Shown: in pieces, positions 44,506 through 57,061 of the stretch
Numbering within the stretch: the stretch's first letter is position 1
Layout: each line of letters opens with the position of its first letter
Assembly (NCBI RefSeq): GCF_000184705.1
Contig: NC_014831.1
Span: forward strand, 1,178,001-1,242,000
Reading direction: 5' to 3'
DNA length: 64,000 bases
Source: Thermaerobacter marianensis DSM 12885
GTDB lineage: Bacteria; Bacillota; Sulfobacillia; Thermaerobacterales; Thermaerobacteraceae
Translations under genes and position numbers: made by a program
The notes under the pieces: generated by a model
Told to the model about the DNA's origin: nothing
The model's input: the letters and a program-made list of their open reading frames with translations, nothing else
Database searches by the model: none

Positions 44506-45765
44506 ATGATGGAGATCGGCCCCAAGCCACGCCGCCGCACGCCCACCGTGTGGGTGGGGCCCGTGCCCATCGGCGGCGATCATCCCGTGGTCGTCCAGTC
44601 CATGACCAACACCGACACGGCCGACGCCGACGCCACCGCCGCCCAGGTGATCGAGCTGGCCCGGGCGGGCAGCGAGCTGGTGCGGATCACCGTCAACCGG
44701 GAGGAAGCCGCCGCCGCGGTGCCGCGCATCGTGGAGAAGGTCCGGGCGGCCGGCTACGCCACGCCCCTGGTGGGCGACTTCCACTACAACGGCCACGTCC
44801 TGCTGACGCGCTACCCCGAGTGCGCCCGCGCCCTGGACAAGTACCGGATCAACCCGGGCAACGTGGGCACCCGGCAGAAGGACCGCAACTTCGCCCAGAT
44901 CATCGAGGTGGCCCTCAAGTACGACAAGCCCGTCCGCATCGGCGTGAACTGGGGCTCGCTGGACCAGGCGCTGCTGACCGAGCTCATGGATGCCAACGCG
45001 CGCCGGCCCCGGCCCCGCAGCGCCCGGGAAGTGCTGCTGGAGGCCATGGTGGAGAGCGCCCTGCGGTCGGCCCGCCTGGCGGAAGAACTCGGCATGCCCC
45101 ACGACCGCATCATCCTCAGCGCCAAGGTCTCCGAGGTCCAGGACCTGATCGCCGTCTACCGGGAGCTGGCCGCCCGCTGCGACTACCCCCTGCACCTGGG
45201 CCTGACCGAAGCCGGCATGGGGATGAAGGGCATCGTGGCCACCACGGCGGGGCTGGCGGTGCTCCTGCAGGAGGGCATCGGCGACACCATCCGCGTCTCC
45301 CTGACCCCGACCCCCGGCGGCGACCGGGCGGAGGAGGTGCGGGTGGCCCAGCAGATCCTCCAGTCCCTGGGCTTGCGTTCCTTCATGCCCCAGGTCAGCT
45401 CCTGCCCGGGCTGCGGCCGCACCACCAGCACCTTCTTCCAGGAGATGGCGCGGGACGTGCAGGCCTACATCCAGCGGCGCATGCCGGAATGGCGGAAGCG
45501 GTGCCCGGGCGTCGAGAACCTCAAGGTGGCCGTGATGGGCTGCGTGGTCAACGGGCCCGGCGAGAGCCGGCACGCCGACATCGGCATCTCCCTGCCCGGC
45601 ACCTTCGAGGAGCCGACCGCGCCGGTCTTCGTCGACGGCGAGAAGTACACCACCCTGCGCGGCGACGACATCGTGCCCCGCTTCCTGGAGATCCTCGAGG
45701 ACTACGTGGCCCGGCGCTTCGGGGGCCGCCGGGACGCGGGCGACCGCCGCCCTCCGGGGGCGTGA
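44506..45765 (+). CDS. ispG: 4-hydroxy-3-methylbut-2-enyl diphosphate synthase (flavodoxin/ferredoxin)
   Basis: A [4Fe-4S] enzyme of the MEP pathway. It has [60 protein letters not shown] and the cluster cysteines in SSCPGCGRT and [10 protein letters not shown]. About 418 residues. ATG at 44506 or 44509 follows GGAGGAAGGAG. Its placement between rseP and proS is common in Clostridia and keeps it in the same operon as dxr. Confidence 0.97.
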   Translation: MMEIGPKPRRRTPTVWVGPVPIGGDHPVVVQSMTNTDTADADATAAQVIELARAGSELVRITVNREEAAAAVPRIVEKVRAAGYATPLVGDFHYNGHVLLTRYPECARALDKYRINPGNVGTRQKDRNFAQIIEVALKYDKPVRIGVNWGSLDQALLTELMDANARRPRPRSAREVLLEAMVESALRSARLAEELGMPHDRIILSAKVSEVQDLIAVYRELAARCDYPLHLGLTEAGMGMKGIVATTAGLAVLLQEGIGDTIRVSLTPTPGGDRAEEVRVAQQILQSLGLRSFMPQVSSCPGCGRTTSTFFQEMARDVQAYIQRRMPEWRKRCPGVENLKVAVMGCVVNGPGESRHADIGISLPGTFEEPTAPVFVDGEKYTTLRGDDIVPRFLEILEDYVARRFGGRRDAGDRRPPGA

Positions 45766-45902
45766 AGCGCCCGTCGAATCTTGTCCCGCCCCTTGGGACA
45801 TGGTAGGAATAAGAGGAGAAAGGTGGCAGGACAGGCCCCGGGGCGCTCGGCCGGAGGGTCCCCAAGACCGAACCCGGCCGTCGCCGCGGGGGGTCGCAGA
45901 CG

Positions 45903-45939
45903 CCGGCCTTTCGTCCGACGCGGGCGAAAGGCCTTTTTG
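45903..45939 (+). terminator. Intrinsic terminator in the ispG-proS gap (attenuator or operon end)
   Basis: GGCCTTTCG at 45905-45913 pairs perfectly with CGAAAGGCC at 45925-45933 and is followed by TTTTT at 45934-45938. It lies 52 bases before the proS start. It either ends the dxr-rseP-ispG unit or attenuates proS. No T-box sequence (TGGNACCGCG-type) was found in the leader. Confidence 0.8.
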
Positions 45940-45990
45940 ACGCCCCCATGGGATGAACGAGCAAACGGAACGGACGGGGAGGCGGAACCC

Positions 45991-47751
45991 ATGCGGTGGA
46001 GCCGGCTGCTGATCCCCACCCTGCGGGACGACCCGGCCGAGGCGGAGATCGCCAGCCACCGCCTGATGCTGCGGGCGGGGCTGATCCGACGGGTGACGGC
46101 GGGGATCTACGAGTGGCTGCCCCTGGGGCGGCGGGCGGTGGCCAAGGTGGAGGCCATCGTCCGGGAGGAGATGAACCGCAAGGGCGGCCTGGAAGTCGGG
46201 CTGCCCATCGTCCAGCCGGCGGAGCTGTGGCGGGAGACGGGGCGCTGGGCGGAGTACGGCGAGGAGATGTGGCGGCTCAAAGACCGGCACGGCCGCGAGT
46301 ACTGCCTGGGCCCGACCCACGAGGAGATCATCACCGACCTGGTGCGGGCCACCGTCAGCTCCTACCGGCAGCTGCCGCTTTTGCTCTATCAGATCCAGAA
46401 CAAGTACCGGGACGAGATCCGGCCGCGCTTCGGCGTGATGCGGGCGCGGGAGTTCGTCATGAAGGACGCCTACTCCTTCGACGTGGACGCCGAGGGGCTG
46501 GAGCGCAGCTACCAGGCCATGGACGATGCCTACCGCCGCATCTTCAGCCGCTGCGGCCTGGTCTTCCGCGCCGTGGCGGCCGACCCGGGGGCCATCGGCG
46601 GCTCGGGCACCCACGAGTTCATGGCCCTGGCGGACTATGGCGAGGCGCTGATCGTATACTGTGATGCCTGCGGCTATGCCGCCAACGTGGAGAAGGCCAC
46701 CAGCCGCCTGGCCCCGCCCGTCGAGGAGGCGCCGCGGCCCCTGGAGAAGCGGCCGACGCCGGGCCTGCGGACCATCGCCCAGCTGGCCGAAGCCGAGGGG
46801 ATCCCGCCGGAGCGGCAGATCAAGATCCTCTTCTACTGGGCGATCTACGAGGGGCGGGACCCACAGCTGGTGGCCGCCCTGGTGCGGGGCGACCGCGAGC
46901 TCAACGAGGTCAAGCTCAAGAACGCCACCGGTGCCCTGGAGGTGCGCATGGCCTCCCGGGAAGAGGTGCTCCAGGTGGCCGGCGCGCCCACGGGCTCGGC
47001 GGGCCCCGTGGGCCTGCAGGGCGTGCCGGTGCTGGCCGACGAGGAGGTCATGGCGCTGCGCAACACCGCCTGCGGCGCCAACGAGGAAGGGTACCACTAC
47101 TTCAACGTGAACCCGGGCCGGGACTTCACCCCCGATCGGGTGACGGACCTGCGCCTGGTGGGGCCGGGCGACTCCTGCCCCGACTGCGGCGCGCCCATGG
47201 CGTCGGCGCGGGGCATCGAGGTCGGCCAGATCTTCAAGCTGTGGACCAAGTACAGCGAGGCCCTGGGCTGCACCTTCAAGGACGCCGACGGCCGGGAGCG
47301 GCCCATGGTGATGGGCTGCTACGGCATCGGGGTCACCCGCACGGTGGCGGCGGTCATCGAGCAGCACCACGACGAGAAGGGCATCATCTGGCCCATGTCC
47401 GTGGCGCCGTTCCACGCCGTGGTGGTGCCGGTCAACTACAATGAACCCGACCAGCGGCAGGCGGCGGAGCGGATCTATGGCCAGCTGGTGGAGGCCGGCG
47501 TGGAGGCCGTGCTGGACGACCGCGACGAGCGGCCCGGGGTGAAGTTCAACGACGCCGACCTGATCGGCTTCCCGCTGCGGGTCACCGTGGGACCCCGCGG
47601 CTTGGCCGAGGGCAAGGTGGAGATCGTCGACCGAGCCACGGGCCAGGCGGATCCCGTGCCGGTGGAACATGCAGCGGCCGAGGTGGCGCGGCGCGTGCGG
47701 GCCGCCCTGGACGAGCTGAACCGGCGCGACGGCTCCGTGGGCAAGCGCTGA
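45991..47751 (+). CDS. proS: Prolyl-tRNA synthetase (bacterial type, with editing insertion)
   Basis: A class II synthetase of 586 residues. The N-terminal catalytic part has [38 protein letters not shown] (motif 2 region) and [29 protein letters not shown]. The INS editing domain spans about residues 225-400 (including [35 protein letters not shown]). Motif 3 is [14 protein letters not shown], and a C-terminal anticodon-binding domain has FHAVVVPVN and [29 protein letters not shown] at 45991 follows GGGGAGGCGG. polC, the usual next gene, is absent. Confidence 0.97.
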   Translation: MRWSRLLIPTLRDDPAEAEIASHRLMLRAGLIRRVTAGIYEWLPLGRRAVAKVEAIVREEMNRKGGLEVGLPIVQPAELWRETGRWAEYGEEMWRLKDRHGREYCLGPTHEEIITDLVRATVSSYRQLPLLLYQIQNKYRDEIRPRFGVMRAREFVMKDAYSFDVDAEGLERSYQAMDDAYRRIFSRCGLVFRAVAADPGAIGGSGTHEFMALADYGEALIVYCDACGYAANVEKATSRLAPPVEEAPRPLEKRPTPGLRTIAQLAEAEGIPPERQIKILFYWAIYEGRDPQLVAALVRGDRELNEVKLKNATGALEVRMASREEVLQVAGAPTGSAGPVGLQGVPVLADEEVMALRNTACGANEEGYHYFNVNPGRDFTPDRVTDLRLVGPGDSCPDCGAPMASARGIEVGQIFKLWTKYSEALGCTFKDADGRERPMVMGCYGIGVTRTVAAVIEQHHDEKGIIWPMSVAPFHAVVVPVNYNEPDQRQAAERIYGQLVEAGVEAVLDDRDERPGVKFNDADLIGFPLRVTVGPRGLAEGKVEIVDRATGQADPVPVEHAAAEVARRVRAALDELNRRDGSVGKR

Positions 47752-48068
47752 CGGCTGCCGCGGACCGGCTGGGTGCCCGTGCCCGGGGTGCCGGCCGGGA
47801 CCCCCGGCGGCATGGCGCATGGCCCCGCGCAGCCGGGTTGGAGCGGATGGGTGCCCGGGTTGGCTGCCGGTACGGGCGCCCGCGGGCCGCGCCCGTGCCG
47901 GCCGCGCCTGCGGAACCTGGCGTTCAGGGGTCTTTCGTTGACGGACCGCCGGACAGGGGACCGCCGGATGGCGCCCCGACGGGAGGGCGGGCCGGGCGGT
48001 GGCGACATCGCCGCCGGCCCGCTTCGCGTCTTCCATTCGCACCCTCGGTGGAAGAAGGGAGAAGGACG
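47752..48068 (+). other. Gene-free interval between proS and the DUF4010 gene
   Basis: About 317 bases of GC-rich DNA. Open frames run through it but have no domain, start context or codon signal of their own. No T-tract terminator or convincing promoter is seen. Confidence 0.5.
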
Positions 48069-49340
48069 GTGCGCCCGGAGGCCACCTTGCTGGATCTGCA
48101 GAATCTCGCCCTGTCCCTGGCCCTGGGCCTGCTGGTGGGGCTGGAGCGCCACCGGGCCGGCAAGGAGCTGGGCATGCGCACCTTTGCCTTCACCGCGCTG
48201 GCCGGCACCCTGGCCGCCTCCACGGACCCGGCCTACCGGCTGCCCTTCATGCTGGTGGTGCTGGGGTTCACGGCCCTGGTCGTCCTGATCAACAGCTGGC
48301 AGAACCTGCGGGCCGGGGAGAGCGTGGAGATCACCACCTCGGTGGCCCTGCTGCTGACCGCCCTCAACGGCATCCTGGTGGGGCGCGGGCAGATCTTCAC
48401 CCCGGTGGCCGCCACCATCCTGATGCTGCTGCTCCTGGCCTGGAAGGAAGAGCTGGTGGGCTGGACCGAGCTGATCTCCCGGGACGAGCTCCACGCGGCG
48501 ATCTACCTGGGCGTGATCAGCTTCGTCATCCTGCCCGTGCTGCCCCGGGAACCCGTGGACCCGTGGGGCCTGTTCGACCTGCGCCGGGTCTGGCTCATGG
48601 TGGTGCTGATCTCCGCCATCGGCTTCGCCAACTACGTGCTGCTGCGGGTCTACGGCGCGCGGGGTGTGACCTACACGGGCTTCCTCGGCGGGCTCGTCAA
48701 CAGCACCGCCACGGTGGCGGAGATGGCGCTCAAGGTGGGGGAAAACCCGCCCTTGGAGCGGTTCGCCTTTCGCGGGGTCATGCTGGCCAAGGCGGCCATG
48801 TTCGTCCGCAACGGGCTGATCCTGGGCCTCTTCGCCCCCGCGGCGCTGCCCTACGGGCTCCTGCCCGTGGGTCTCATGCTGGCCCTGGCCCTGTTCCTGG
48901 CGGTGCAGGCTCGGGTTCCCTCGGGGGAGGAGACGCCGGCGGTGCGGCTGTCGTCGCCCTTTTCCTTGCGGGCGGCCCTGGAGTTCGGCCTGGTGTTCCT
49001 GGTGCTGAACGTCATCGCCACCCTGGGCCAGCGCTACCTGGGGGCCGCGGGGTTCTACGTCGTCAGCTTCGTGGGGGGCATGGTCTCCAGCGCCTCCAGC
49101 GCGGCAACCGCCGCCAACCTGGCCGCCCAGGGCCGCATCGCGCCGGCGCAGGCGGCCTACTGCACCGTCCTGGCCTCCCTGGCCAGCGCGGTGATCCTCG
49201 TGCCCATCGTCCACCGGGCGGCGCGGCGCACGGGGCTGGGGCGGCGCATCCTGCTGACCATCGCCTGGATGCTGGTGGCGGGCGGGGTGGGGATGGTCCT
49301 GAACCCGGTGTTCCTGGCCCTGGCGGGCCTGCGGCCGTAG
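48069..49340 (+). CDS. MgtC/SapB-like and DUF4010 membrane protein
   Basis: A 423-residue multi-pass membrane protein with about a dozen hydrophobic segments. The N-terminus is MgtC-like (LALSLALGLLVGLERHRAGKELGMRTFAFTALAGTLAA), and the C-terminal half matches DUF4010 (YTGFLGGLVNSTATVAEMAL, FYVVSFVGGMVSSASSAATAANLAAQGRI, ILVPIVHRA). Transport has been proposed for the family but the substrate is not known. GTG at 48069 has GAAGGGAGAAGG just upstream. It occupies the place of polC between proS and rimP, and so is probably a lineage-specific insertion. Confidence 0.78.
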   Translation: MRPEATLLDLQNLALSLALGLLVGLERHRAGKELGMRTFAFTALAGTLAASTDPAYRLPFMLVVLGFTALVVLINSWQNLRAGESVEITTSVALLLTALNGILVGRGQIFTPVAATILMLLLLAWKEELVGWTELISRDELHAAIYLGVISFVILPVLPREPVDPWGLFDLRRVWLMVVLISAIGFANYVLLRVYGARGVTYTGFLGGLVNSTATVAEMALKVGENPPLERFAFRGVMLAKAAMFVRNGLILGLFAPAALPYGLLPVGLMLALALFLAVQARVPSGEETPAVRLSSPFSLRAALEFGLVFLVLNVIATLGQRYLGAAGFYVVSFVGGMVSSASSAATAANLAAQGRIAPAQAAYCTVLASLASAVILVPIVHRAARRTGLGRRILLTIAWMLVAGGVGMVLNPVFLALAGLRP

Positions 49341-49461
49341 CCCGGGCGGGCTCGGGCTGCCGCCCGGGTGGCGGCCGGTCCGGGTCACCGGATGCGGGGG
49401 ATGCCTGCGCCGGCCCGGGCGCCGTCCGGGTGGCGGGGCGTCGCGCCGGGGCCCGGTTTCC

Positions 49462-49490
49462 TTGCCGGCCCCTGGGCCCTGTGGTATACT
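49462..49490 (+). promoter_or_regulatory. Sigma-A promoter with extended -10 for the rimP-nusA-infB operon
   Basis: TTGCCG at 49462-49467, a 17-base spacer and TATACT at 49485-49490, with TG one base before. The bases CCCTGTG just before the -10 are the same as in the rpsB promoter. Confidence 0.78.
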
Positions 49491-49496
49491 GGCGCC

Positions 49497-49680
49497 AAGG
49501 TAGCGCCCCCAGGGCGCTGGTCTTGCTTCTGGGCAGGTGCGCCCGGCCGGAGGCCGGCCCGGGCGCCCGTTGCGGAGCCCGGCGGAAGGCCGCAAGGCGG
49601 CCGGTGCGTCCCGCCGGGCGGTGCCGCCAACCAGCGTTGGTCCCGGAAGAGTGGGTTCCGCGCCCACTCTTTTCGATCGT
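49497..49680 (+). ncRNA. Structured leader RNA with attenuator-like terminator before rimP
   Basis: A nested helix is visible: GCCCGGCGG (49577-49585) with CCGCCGGGC (49611-49619), enclosing GGCCGC (49588-49593) with GCGGCC (49597-49602). It is followed by an intrinsic terminator, AAGAGTGGG (49647-49655) with CCCACTCTT (49663-49671), ending in TTTT. About 200 bases then remain before rimP. In Bacillus the equivalent operon is controlled by NusA-dependent termination in its leader; the arrangement here suggests the same kind of feedback. No exact known RNA family was recognised. Confidence 0.65.
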
Positions 49681-49878
49681 TATGGGGCGATGTCGCGTCG
49701 CGACGGGGCGACCCCATGGGGCATCCATGGGGGCGGTCCCCCTCGCATCCATGGGAGCAGACTCCGCCGCGCGGGCCGCCGTACCGCCCGGCCAGGTGGT
49801 GGGGCGGGCGGCAGGGAACGCCCGGCGGGCCCTTGCGGCAGGCCGTCGGTGGGAGATCGTCCGCGGGGAGGCGACGAG

Positions 49879-50340
49879 GTGAGCCATCGCAAGGTCGAGG
49901 CGGCCGTGGAAGCCGTGGCCGCGCCCCTGGCGGAGGCCCGGGGGCTGGTGCTGCTGGACGTGGCGTACCGGCGCGAGGGACGCCGCTGGTTCCTCCAGTG
50001 CGTCGTGGACCGTCCGGGCGGCGTGACCATGGACGAGTGCGCCGCCTTCAGCCAGGCCCTCGATCCCGTGCTGGCAGGGGTGGAGGGCCTGGATGAGGAC
50101 GTGGTCGTGGAGGTCATGTCACCCGGGCTCGACCGCACCCTGCGCAACGATCGGGAGTTCGACTGGTTCCGGGGGCGGGAGGTGGAGGTGGCCACCTTCC
50201 GGCCCGTGGAGGGCCGCCGCCGATTCGTCGGCCGCCTGGAAGGGCTCGAGGACGGCGACGTGGTGATCACCGACGAGGAGGGCGCCCACCGCATCCCCCG
50301 GGACGCGGTGGCCAAGGCCCAGCTGTACGTGCGCATCTGA
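49879..50340 (+). CDS. rimP: Ribosome maturation factor RimP
   Basis: A 153-residue protein for 30S subunit maturation. It has EAVAAPLAEARGLVLLDVAYRREGRRWFLQCVVDRPGGVTMDECAAFSQALDPVL, VEVMSPGLDRTLRNDREFDWFRGREVEV and a C-terminal SH3-like part (GRLEGLEDGDVVITDEEG). GTG at 49879 has GGGGAGG seven bases upstream. First gene of the rimP-nusA-ylxR-ylxQ-infB group. Confidence 0.95.
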   Translation: MSHRKVEAAVEAVAAPLAEARGLVLLDVAYRREGRRWFLQCVVDRPGGVTMDECAAFSQALDPVLAGVEGLDEDVVVEVMSPGLDRTLRNDREFDWFRGREVEVATFRPVEGRRRFVGRLEGLEDGDVVITDEEGAHRIPRDAVAKAQLYVRI

Positions 50341-50544
50341 CGCGGGTGCTGCGGCGCAGCGGCGCCTGCCGCGGCCGGGCCGGTGACGGCGGTGCCGCCG
50401 CAGGCGGGCCGCCGAGCACGGCGGAGGCGGGCCGCAGGTACGCGGCCCGGTCGGGCCGGTTCGACCGGCGAGACGTCACCCGCGGGCGGTCCCCGGCCAG
50501 GGCGAGGGGTCCGGTGTCAGGGGAAAGGAGGCGGCTGGCCGCCC

Positions 50545-52005
50545 ATGAACGTGGAGTTCATCGAGGCGCTGGAAGACCTGGAGCGCCAGAAAGGCATCGA
50601 CAAGGATACCCTGCTGGAGGCCATCGAAGCGGCGCTGGTGGCCGCCTTTCGCCGCCACTTCGGCACGGCCCAGAACGTGGCGGTGCGGATCGACCGGGAG
50701 TCGGGAGAGATCCGGGTGGTGGCCCGGCGCGACGTGGTGGAGGAGGTGCAGGACCCCTCCACCCAGATCAGCTTGGCCGAGGCCCGCGAGATCGACCCGC
50801 GGTACCAGGTGGGTGACGTGGTCGAGCAGGAGGTCACGCCCCGGGACTTCGGCCGGATCGCCGCCCAGACCGCCAAGCAGGTGGTCCTCCAGCGGATCCG
50901 GGAGGCCGAGCGCGACCTCATCTACGAAGAGTTCATCGCCCGGGAGGGCGACATCATCACCGGCGTGGTCCAGCGGGTGCAGGGGCGCAACGTCTTCGTC
51001 GATCTGGGGCGGACGGAGACGGTCCTCTTCCCGTCGGAGCAGATCCCCGGCGAGCGGTACCGTCCCGGTGACCGCATCAAGGTCTACATCGTCGAGGTGC
51101 GCAAGACGCCCAAGGGGCCGCAGATCCTGATCTCCCGCAGCCACCCCAACCTGATCAAGCGGCTCTTCGAGCTGGAGGTGCCGGAGATCCACGACGGCAT
51201 CGTGGAGATCAAGGAAGCGGTGCGGGAACCGGGGGTGCGGGCCAAGGTGGCCGTGGACACCCGGGACGAGCGGGTCGACCCCGTGGGTGCCTGCGTCGGG
51301 CCCCGGGGCGTCCGCGTCCAGGCGGTGGTCGCGGAGCTGCGGGGCGAGCGCATCGACGTCATCCGCTGGGCGGAAGAACCGGAACAGTTCGTCGCCAACG
51401 CCCTGTCGCCGGCCAAGGTGACCCGGGTGATCCTGGAGCCCGAGACCCGGGTGGCCCGGGTCATCGTGCCCGACCACCAGCTCTCCCTGGCCATCGGCAA
51501 GGAGGGGCAGAACGCCCGGCTGGCGGCACGCCTGACGGGCTGGAAGATCGACATCCACGCCGAGTCCCAGGCCCAGGAGCTGCTGGCGCGGGCCGACGAG
51601 TGGGACATCGACGCCGTGCTGGCCGGCGTCGGCCGGGAGGAGGGCGGCGAGGCCGGGGCCGGCGACGGCCTGGACGACCTCTTCGCACCGGGGGCCTTCG
51701 ACCGGGCTCGGGAGGAGGCCGAAGCCGGCGGCTGGGACCCCTGGCAAGAGGAACCGGCCGCCGACGGCGGCGCGGCCTACGGCGAGGACGGCAACCAGGC
51801 CTACGGCGAGGGCGGGGACGACGAAGCCTTCGGCGAGGGTGCCGGTGCGGGCGATGCCGAGGGTGAATGGGGCGACGAGGACGGCCGGGATGCCGAGGAT
51901 GACGAAGGGTACGCAGGCGCCGAAGGCGACGACGAAGGGGAGCCGGCGGACGACGGGTTCGAGGGCGGCGGCCGCCCCGGCCCGGCCGGTCGCGGAGCGA
52001 GGTGA
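50545..52005 (+). CDS. nusA: Transcription termination/antitermination factor NusA
   Basis: About 486 residues. The RNA-polymerase-binding N-domain (residues 1-130) is followed by an S1 domain (GDIITGVVQRVQGRNVFVDLGRTETVLFPSEQIPGERYRPGDRI) and two KH domains (VAVDTRDERVDPVGACVGPRGVRVQAVVAEL and VIVPDHQLSLAIGKEGQNARLAARLTGW). The last 130 residues are an unusual Asp/Glu/Gly-rich acidic tail not found in Bacillus NusA. ATG at 50545 follows AAAGGAGG. Confidence 0.96.
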   Translation: MNVEFIEALEDLERQKGIDKDTLLEAIEAALVAAFRRHFGTAQNVAVRIDRESGEIRVVARRDVVEEVQDPSTQISLAEAREIDPRYQVGDVVEQEVTPRDFGRIAAQTAKQVVLQRIREAERDLIYEEFIAREGDIITGVVQRVQGRNVFVDLGRTETVLFPSEQIPGERYRPGDRIKVYIVEVRKTPKGPQILISRSHPNLIKRLFELEVPEIHDGIVEIKEAVREPGVRAKVAVDTRDERVDPVGACVGPRGVRVQAVVAELRGERIDVIRWAEEPEQFVANALSPAKVTRVILEPETRVARVIVPDHQLSLAIGKEGQNARLAARLTGWKIDIHAESQAQELLARADEWDIDAVLAGVGREEGGEAGAGDGLDDLFAPGAFDRAREEAEAGGWDPWQEEPAADGGAAYGEDGNQAYGEGGDDEAFGEGAGAGDAEGEWGDEDGRDAEDDEGYAGAEGDDEGEPADDGFEGGGRPGPAGRGAR

Positions 52006-52011
52006 GCCGCC

Positions 52012-52308
52012 GTGCCGCGACACGTTCCCCAGCGCACCTGCATCGGTTGCCGGACGACCCGGCCCAAGCGGGAGCTCTTGCGGGTCGTCCGGACGCCCGA
52101 AGGCGAGGTGCTGTTCGATCCCACGGGCCGCAAGGCGGGGCGCGGCGCGTACCTGTGCCCCGACCCCCAGTGCCTGGACCGGGCCCTGCGGGCGCGGGAG
52201 CTGGGACGGGCGCTGAAGACGGAGCTGGACGGCGAGACGGTGGAGGCACTGCGGCGCCAGCTGGCGGCGCTGGTGATGGGGGCGGATGCCGGTGGCGGCG
52301 AAAGGTGA
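52012..52308 (+). CDS. ylxR: YlxR family RNA-binding protein (RnpM)
   Basis: 98 residues with the conserved start VPQRTCIGCRTTRPKRELLRVVRTPEGEVLFDPTGRKAGRGAYLCPDPQCL, containing the YlxR cysteines and the GRGAYxC signature. Family members bind RNA, and in Bacillus the protein is reported to modulate RNase P. GTG at 52012 follows an AGGTGAG site left by the nusA stop. It overlaps the next gene by 23 bases. Confidence 0.93.
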   Translation: MPRHVPQRTCIGCRTTRPKRELLRVVRTPEGEVLFDPTGRKAGRGAYLCPDPQCLDRALRARELGRALKTELDGETVEALRRQLAALVMGADAGGGER

Positions 52309-52628
52309 CCCCAGGGGGCTGCTGGGTCTGGCCCGCAAGGCCGGACGGCTGGCCGCCGGCGATCACGCGGCGCGGCACGCCCTGCAGGACGGCCGGGCGG
52401 CCCTGGTGGTGGTGGCGGAAGACGCCGGTGCCGCCTGCCGGCGGCGGTTCGCCCACCTGACGGCCCGGGAGGCGGTGCCGATGGTGGTCTGGGGCCGCAA
52501 GGCCGAGCTGGGCGTGCTGACGGGGCGTCCCCAGTGCGCGGTGCTGGCGGTGACGGACAAGGGACTGGCGGCTGCCCTGCGGGAGCGACTTTCCGCCGGG
52601 GCCGGAGGAACGGGCGCAGAATCGGGGG

Positions 52629-56127
<3,499 letters not shown>

Positions 56128-56229
56128 GGTCCGGACGTGGCCGGGCGGCGCGGCGGACTTGCCGGGCGGCGCGGTGAACCCCGGCCGGCGGCGCCGCCCG
56201 GCACGGGGTCGCCGCCCGGGGGTGGTGGC

Positions 56230-56517
56230 ATGGCGGCCTTCGTCGGACTCTGCCGGGTCACCCTGGCGGTGCCCGGCAGCACCTCCCTGAAGGACAAGCG
56301 GCGGGTGTTGCGCAGCATCCTCGACCGGCTGCGCCAGCGGTATGCCCTGGCCGTGGCGGAAGTAGGGTCGCAGGATGCCTGGCAGCGGGCGGACATCGCC
56401 TTCGCCTGCGTCAGCAGCGAGGCAGGGCGCTGTGAGGCGATCCTGGCCGAGTGCGTCCGCTGGCTGGAGACCCGGTCCGACATCGAGCTGCTGGAGGTCG
56501 ACACCGAGATCCTTTGA
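56230..56517 (+). CDS. ylxP: DUF503 family protein YlxP
   Basis: A 95-residue protein of the DUF503 family: VGLCRVTLAVPGSTSLKDKRRVLRSILDRLRQRYALAVAEVGSQDAWQRADIAFACVSSEA. Its place between infB and rbfA is conserved in Bacillota. The biochemical role is not established; a role in ribosome maturation is suggested only by context. ATG at 56230 has a weak GGGGGTGGTGG site. Confidence 0.9.
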   Translation: MAAFVGLCRVTLAVPGSTSLKDKRRVLRSILDRLRQRYALAVAEVGSQDAWQRADIAFACVSSEAGRCEAILAECVRWLETRSDIELLEVDTEIL

Positions 56518-56527
56518 GGTGATGGGC

Positions 56528-57061
56528 GTGTCGGTGAAGCGGCGCGAGCGGGTCGCCGAGGCGATCCGGGAAGCGCTGGCGGAGATCCTCCGCCGGGTGA
56601 AGGACCCGCGGGTGGGCATGGCCGGCGTCACCAGCGTCGAGCTGTCCCCCGACATGCGCCATGCCCGGGTGCGCATCAGCGTGATCGGCGATGACGAGAC
56701 CCGCCGCCGGACCATGGAGGGACTCGAGCGCGCCCGCGGCTTCATCCGCTCCGAGCTGGGGCGGGCCATTCGCCTTCGCCATGTGCCGGAGCTGGACTTC
56801 CGCCTGGACGAATCCGCCGCCTACAGCGTGCGCATCGCCCAGTTGCTGCGGGAGATCCGGGCCCGCGAGGGCGGGTCCGCCGGGGCCGGGGCCGGCGGGG
56901 ACGAACCGGCCCGGCCCCAACCCGGCTCGCCGGCCTCCCCGGCCCTGGAGGCCCCAGAGAGCCGGCCGGGTGATGCCGGGGGTGTCGCTGGGCCTGCCGA
57001 GGCGGCGGGCCGTGACCCGGCGGAGGGGGCCAGCGGCGAAGGAGAAGAGGGGGCGCGTTGA
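56528..57061 (+). CDS. rbfA: Ribosome-binding factor A
   Basis: RbfA binds free 30S subunits and helps mature the 16S rRNA 5' end. Core: VKRRERVAEAIREALAEILRRVKDPRVGMAGVTSVELSPDMRHARVRISVIGDDETRRRTMEGLERARGFIRSELGRAIRLRHVPELDFRLDESAAYSVRI. GTG at 56528 is preferred because GAGGTGA ends just before it; ATG 56522 overlaps that site. The last 55 residues are an acidic Gly/Ala/Pro tail. The stop overlaps the nrnA start region. Confidence 0.94.
   Translation: MSVKRRERVAEAIREALAEILRRVKDPRVGMAGVTSVELSPDMRHARVRISVIGDDETRRRTMEGLERARGFIRSELGRAIRLRHVPELDFRLDESAAYSVRIAQLLREIRAREGGSAGAGAGGDEPARPQPGSPASPALEAPESRPGDAGGVAGPAEAAGRDPAEGASGEGEEGAR

Noticed and set aside
45766-45990. A possible T-box riboswitch before proS
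   Set aside because: The conserved TGGNACCGCG-type antiterminator bulge sequence and a usual-length stem I are not present; only a terminator hairpin is supported.
42802-48042. A 1746-codon open frame on the minus strand, and many other long minus-strand frames
   Set aside because: They lie opposite dxr, rseP, ispG and proS, which are unmistakable genes. Stop codons are rare in such GC-rich DNA, and the minus-strand translations are His/Arg/Gly-rich with no domains.
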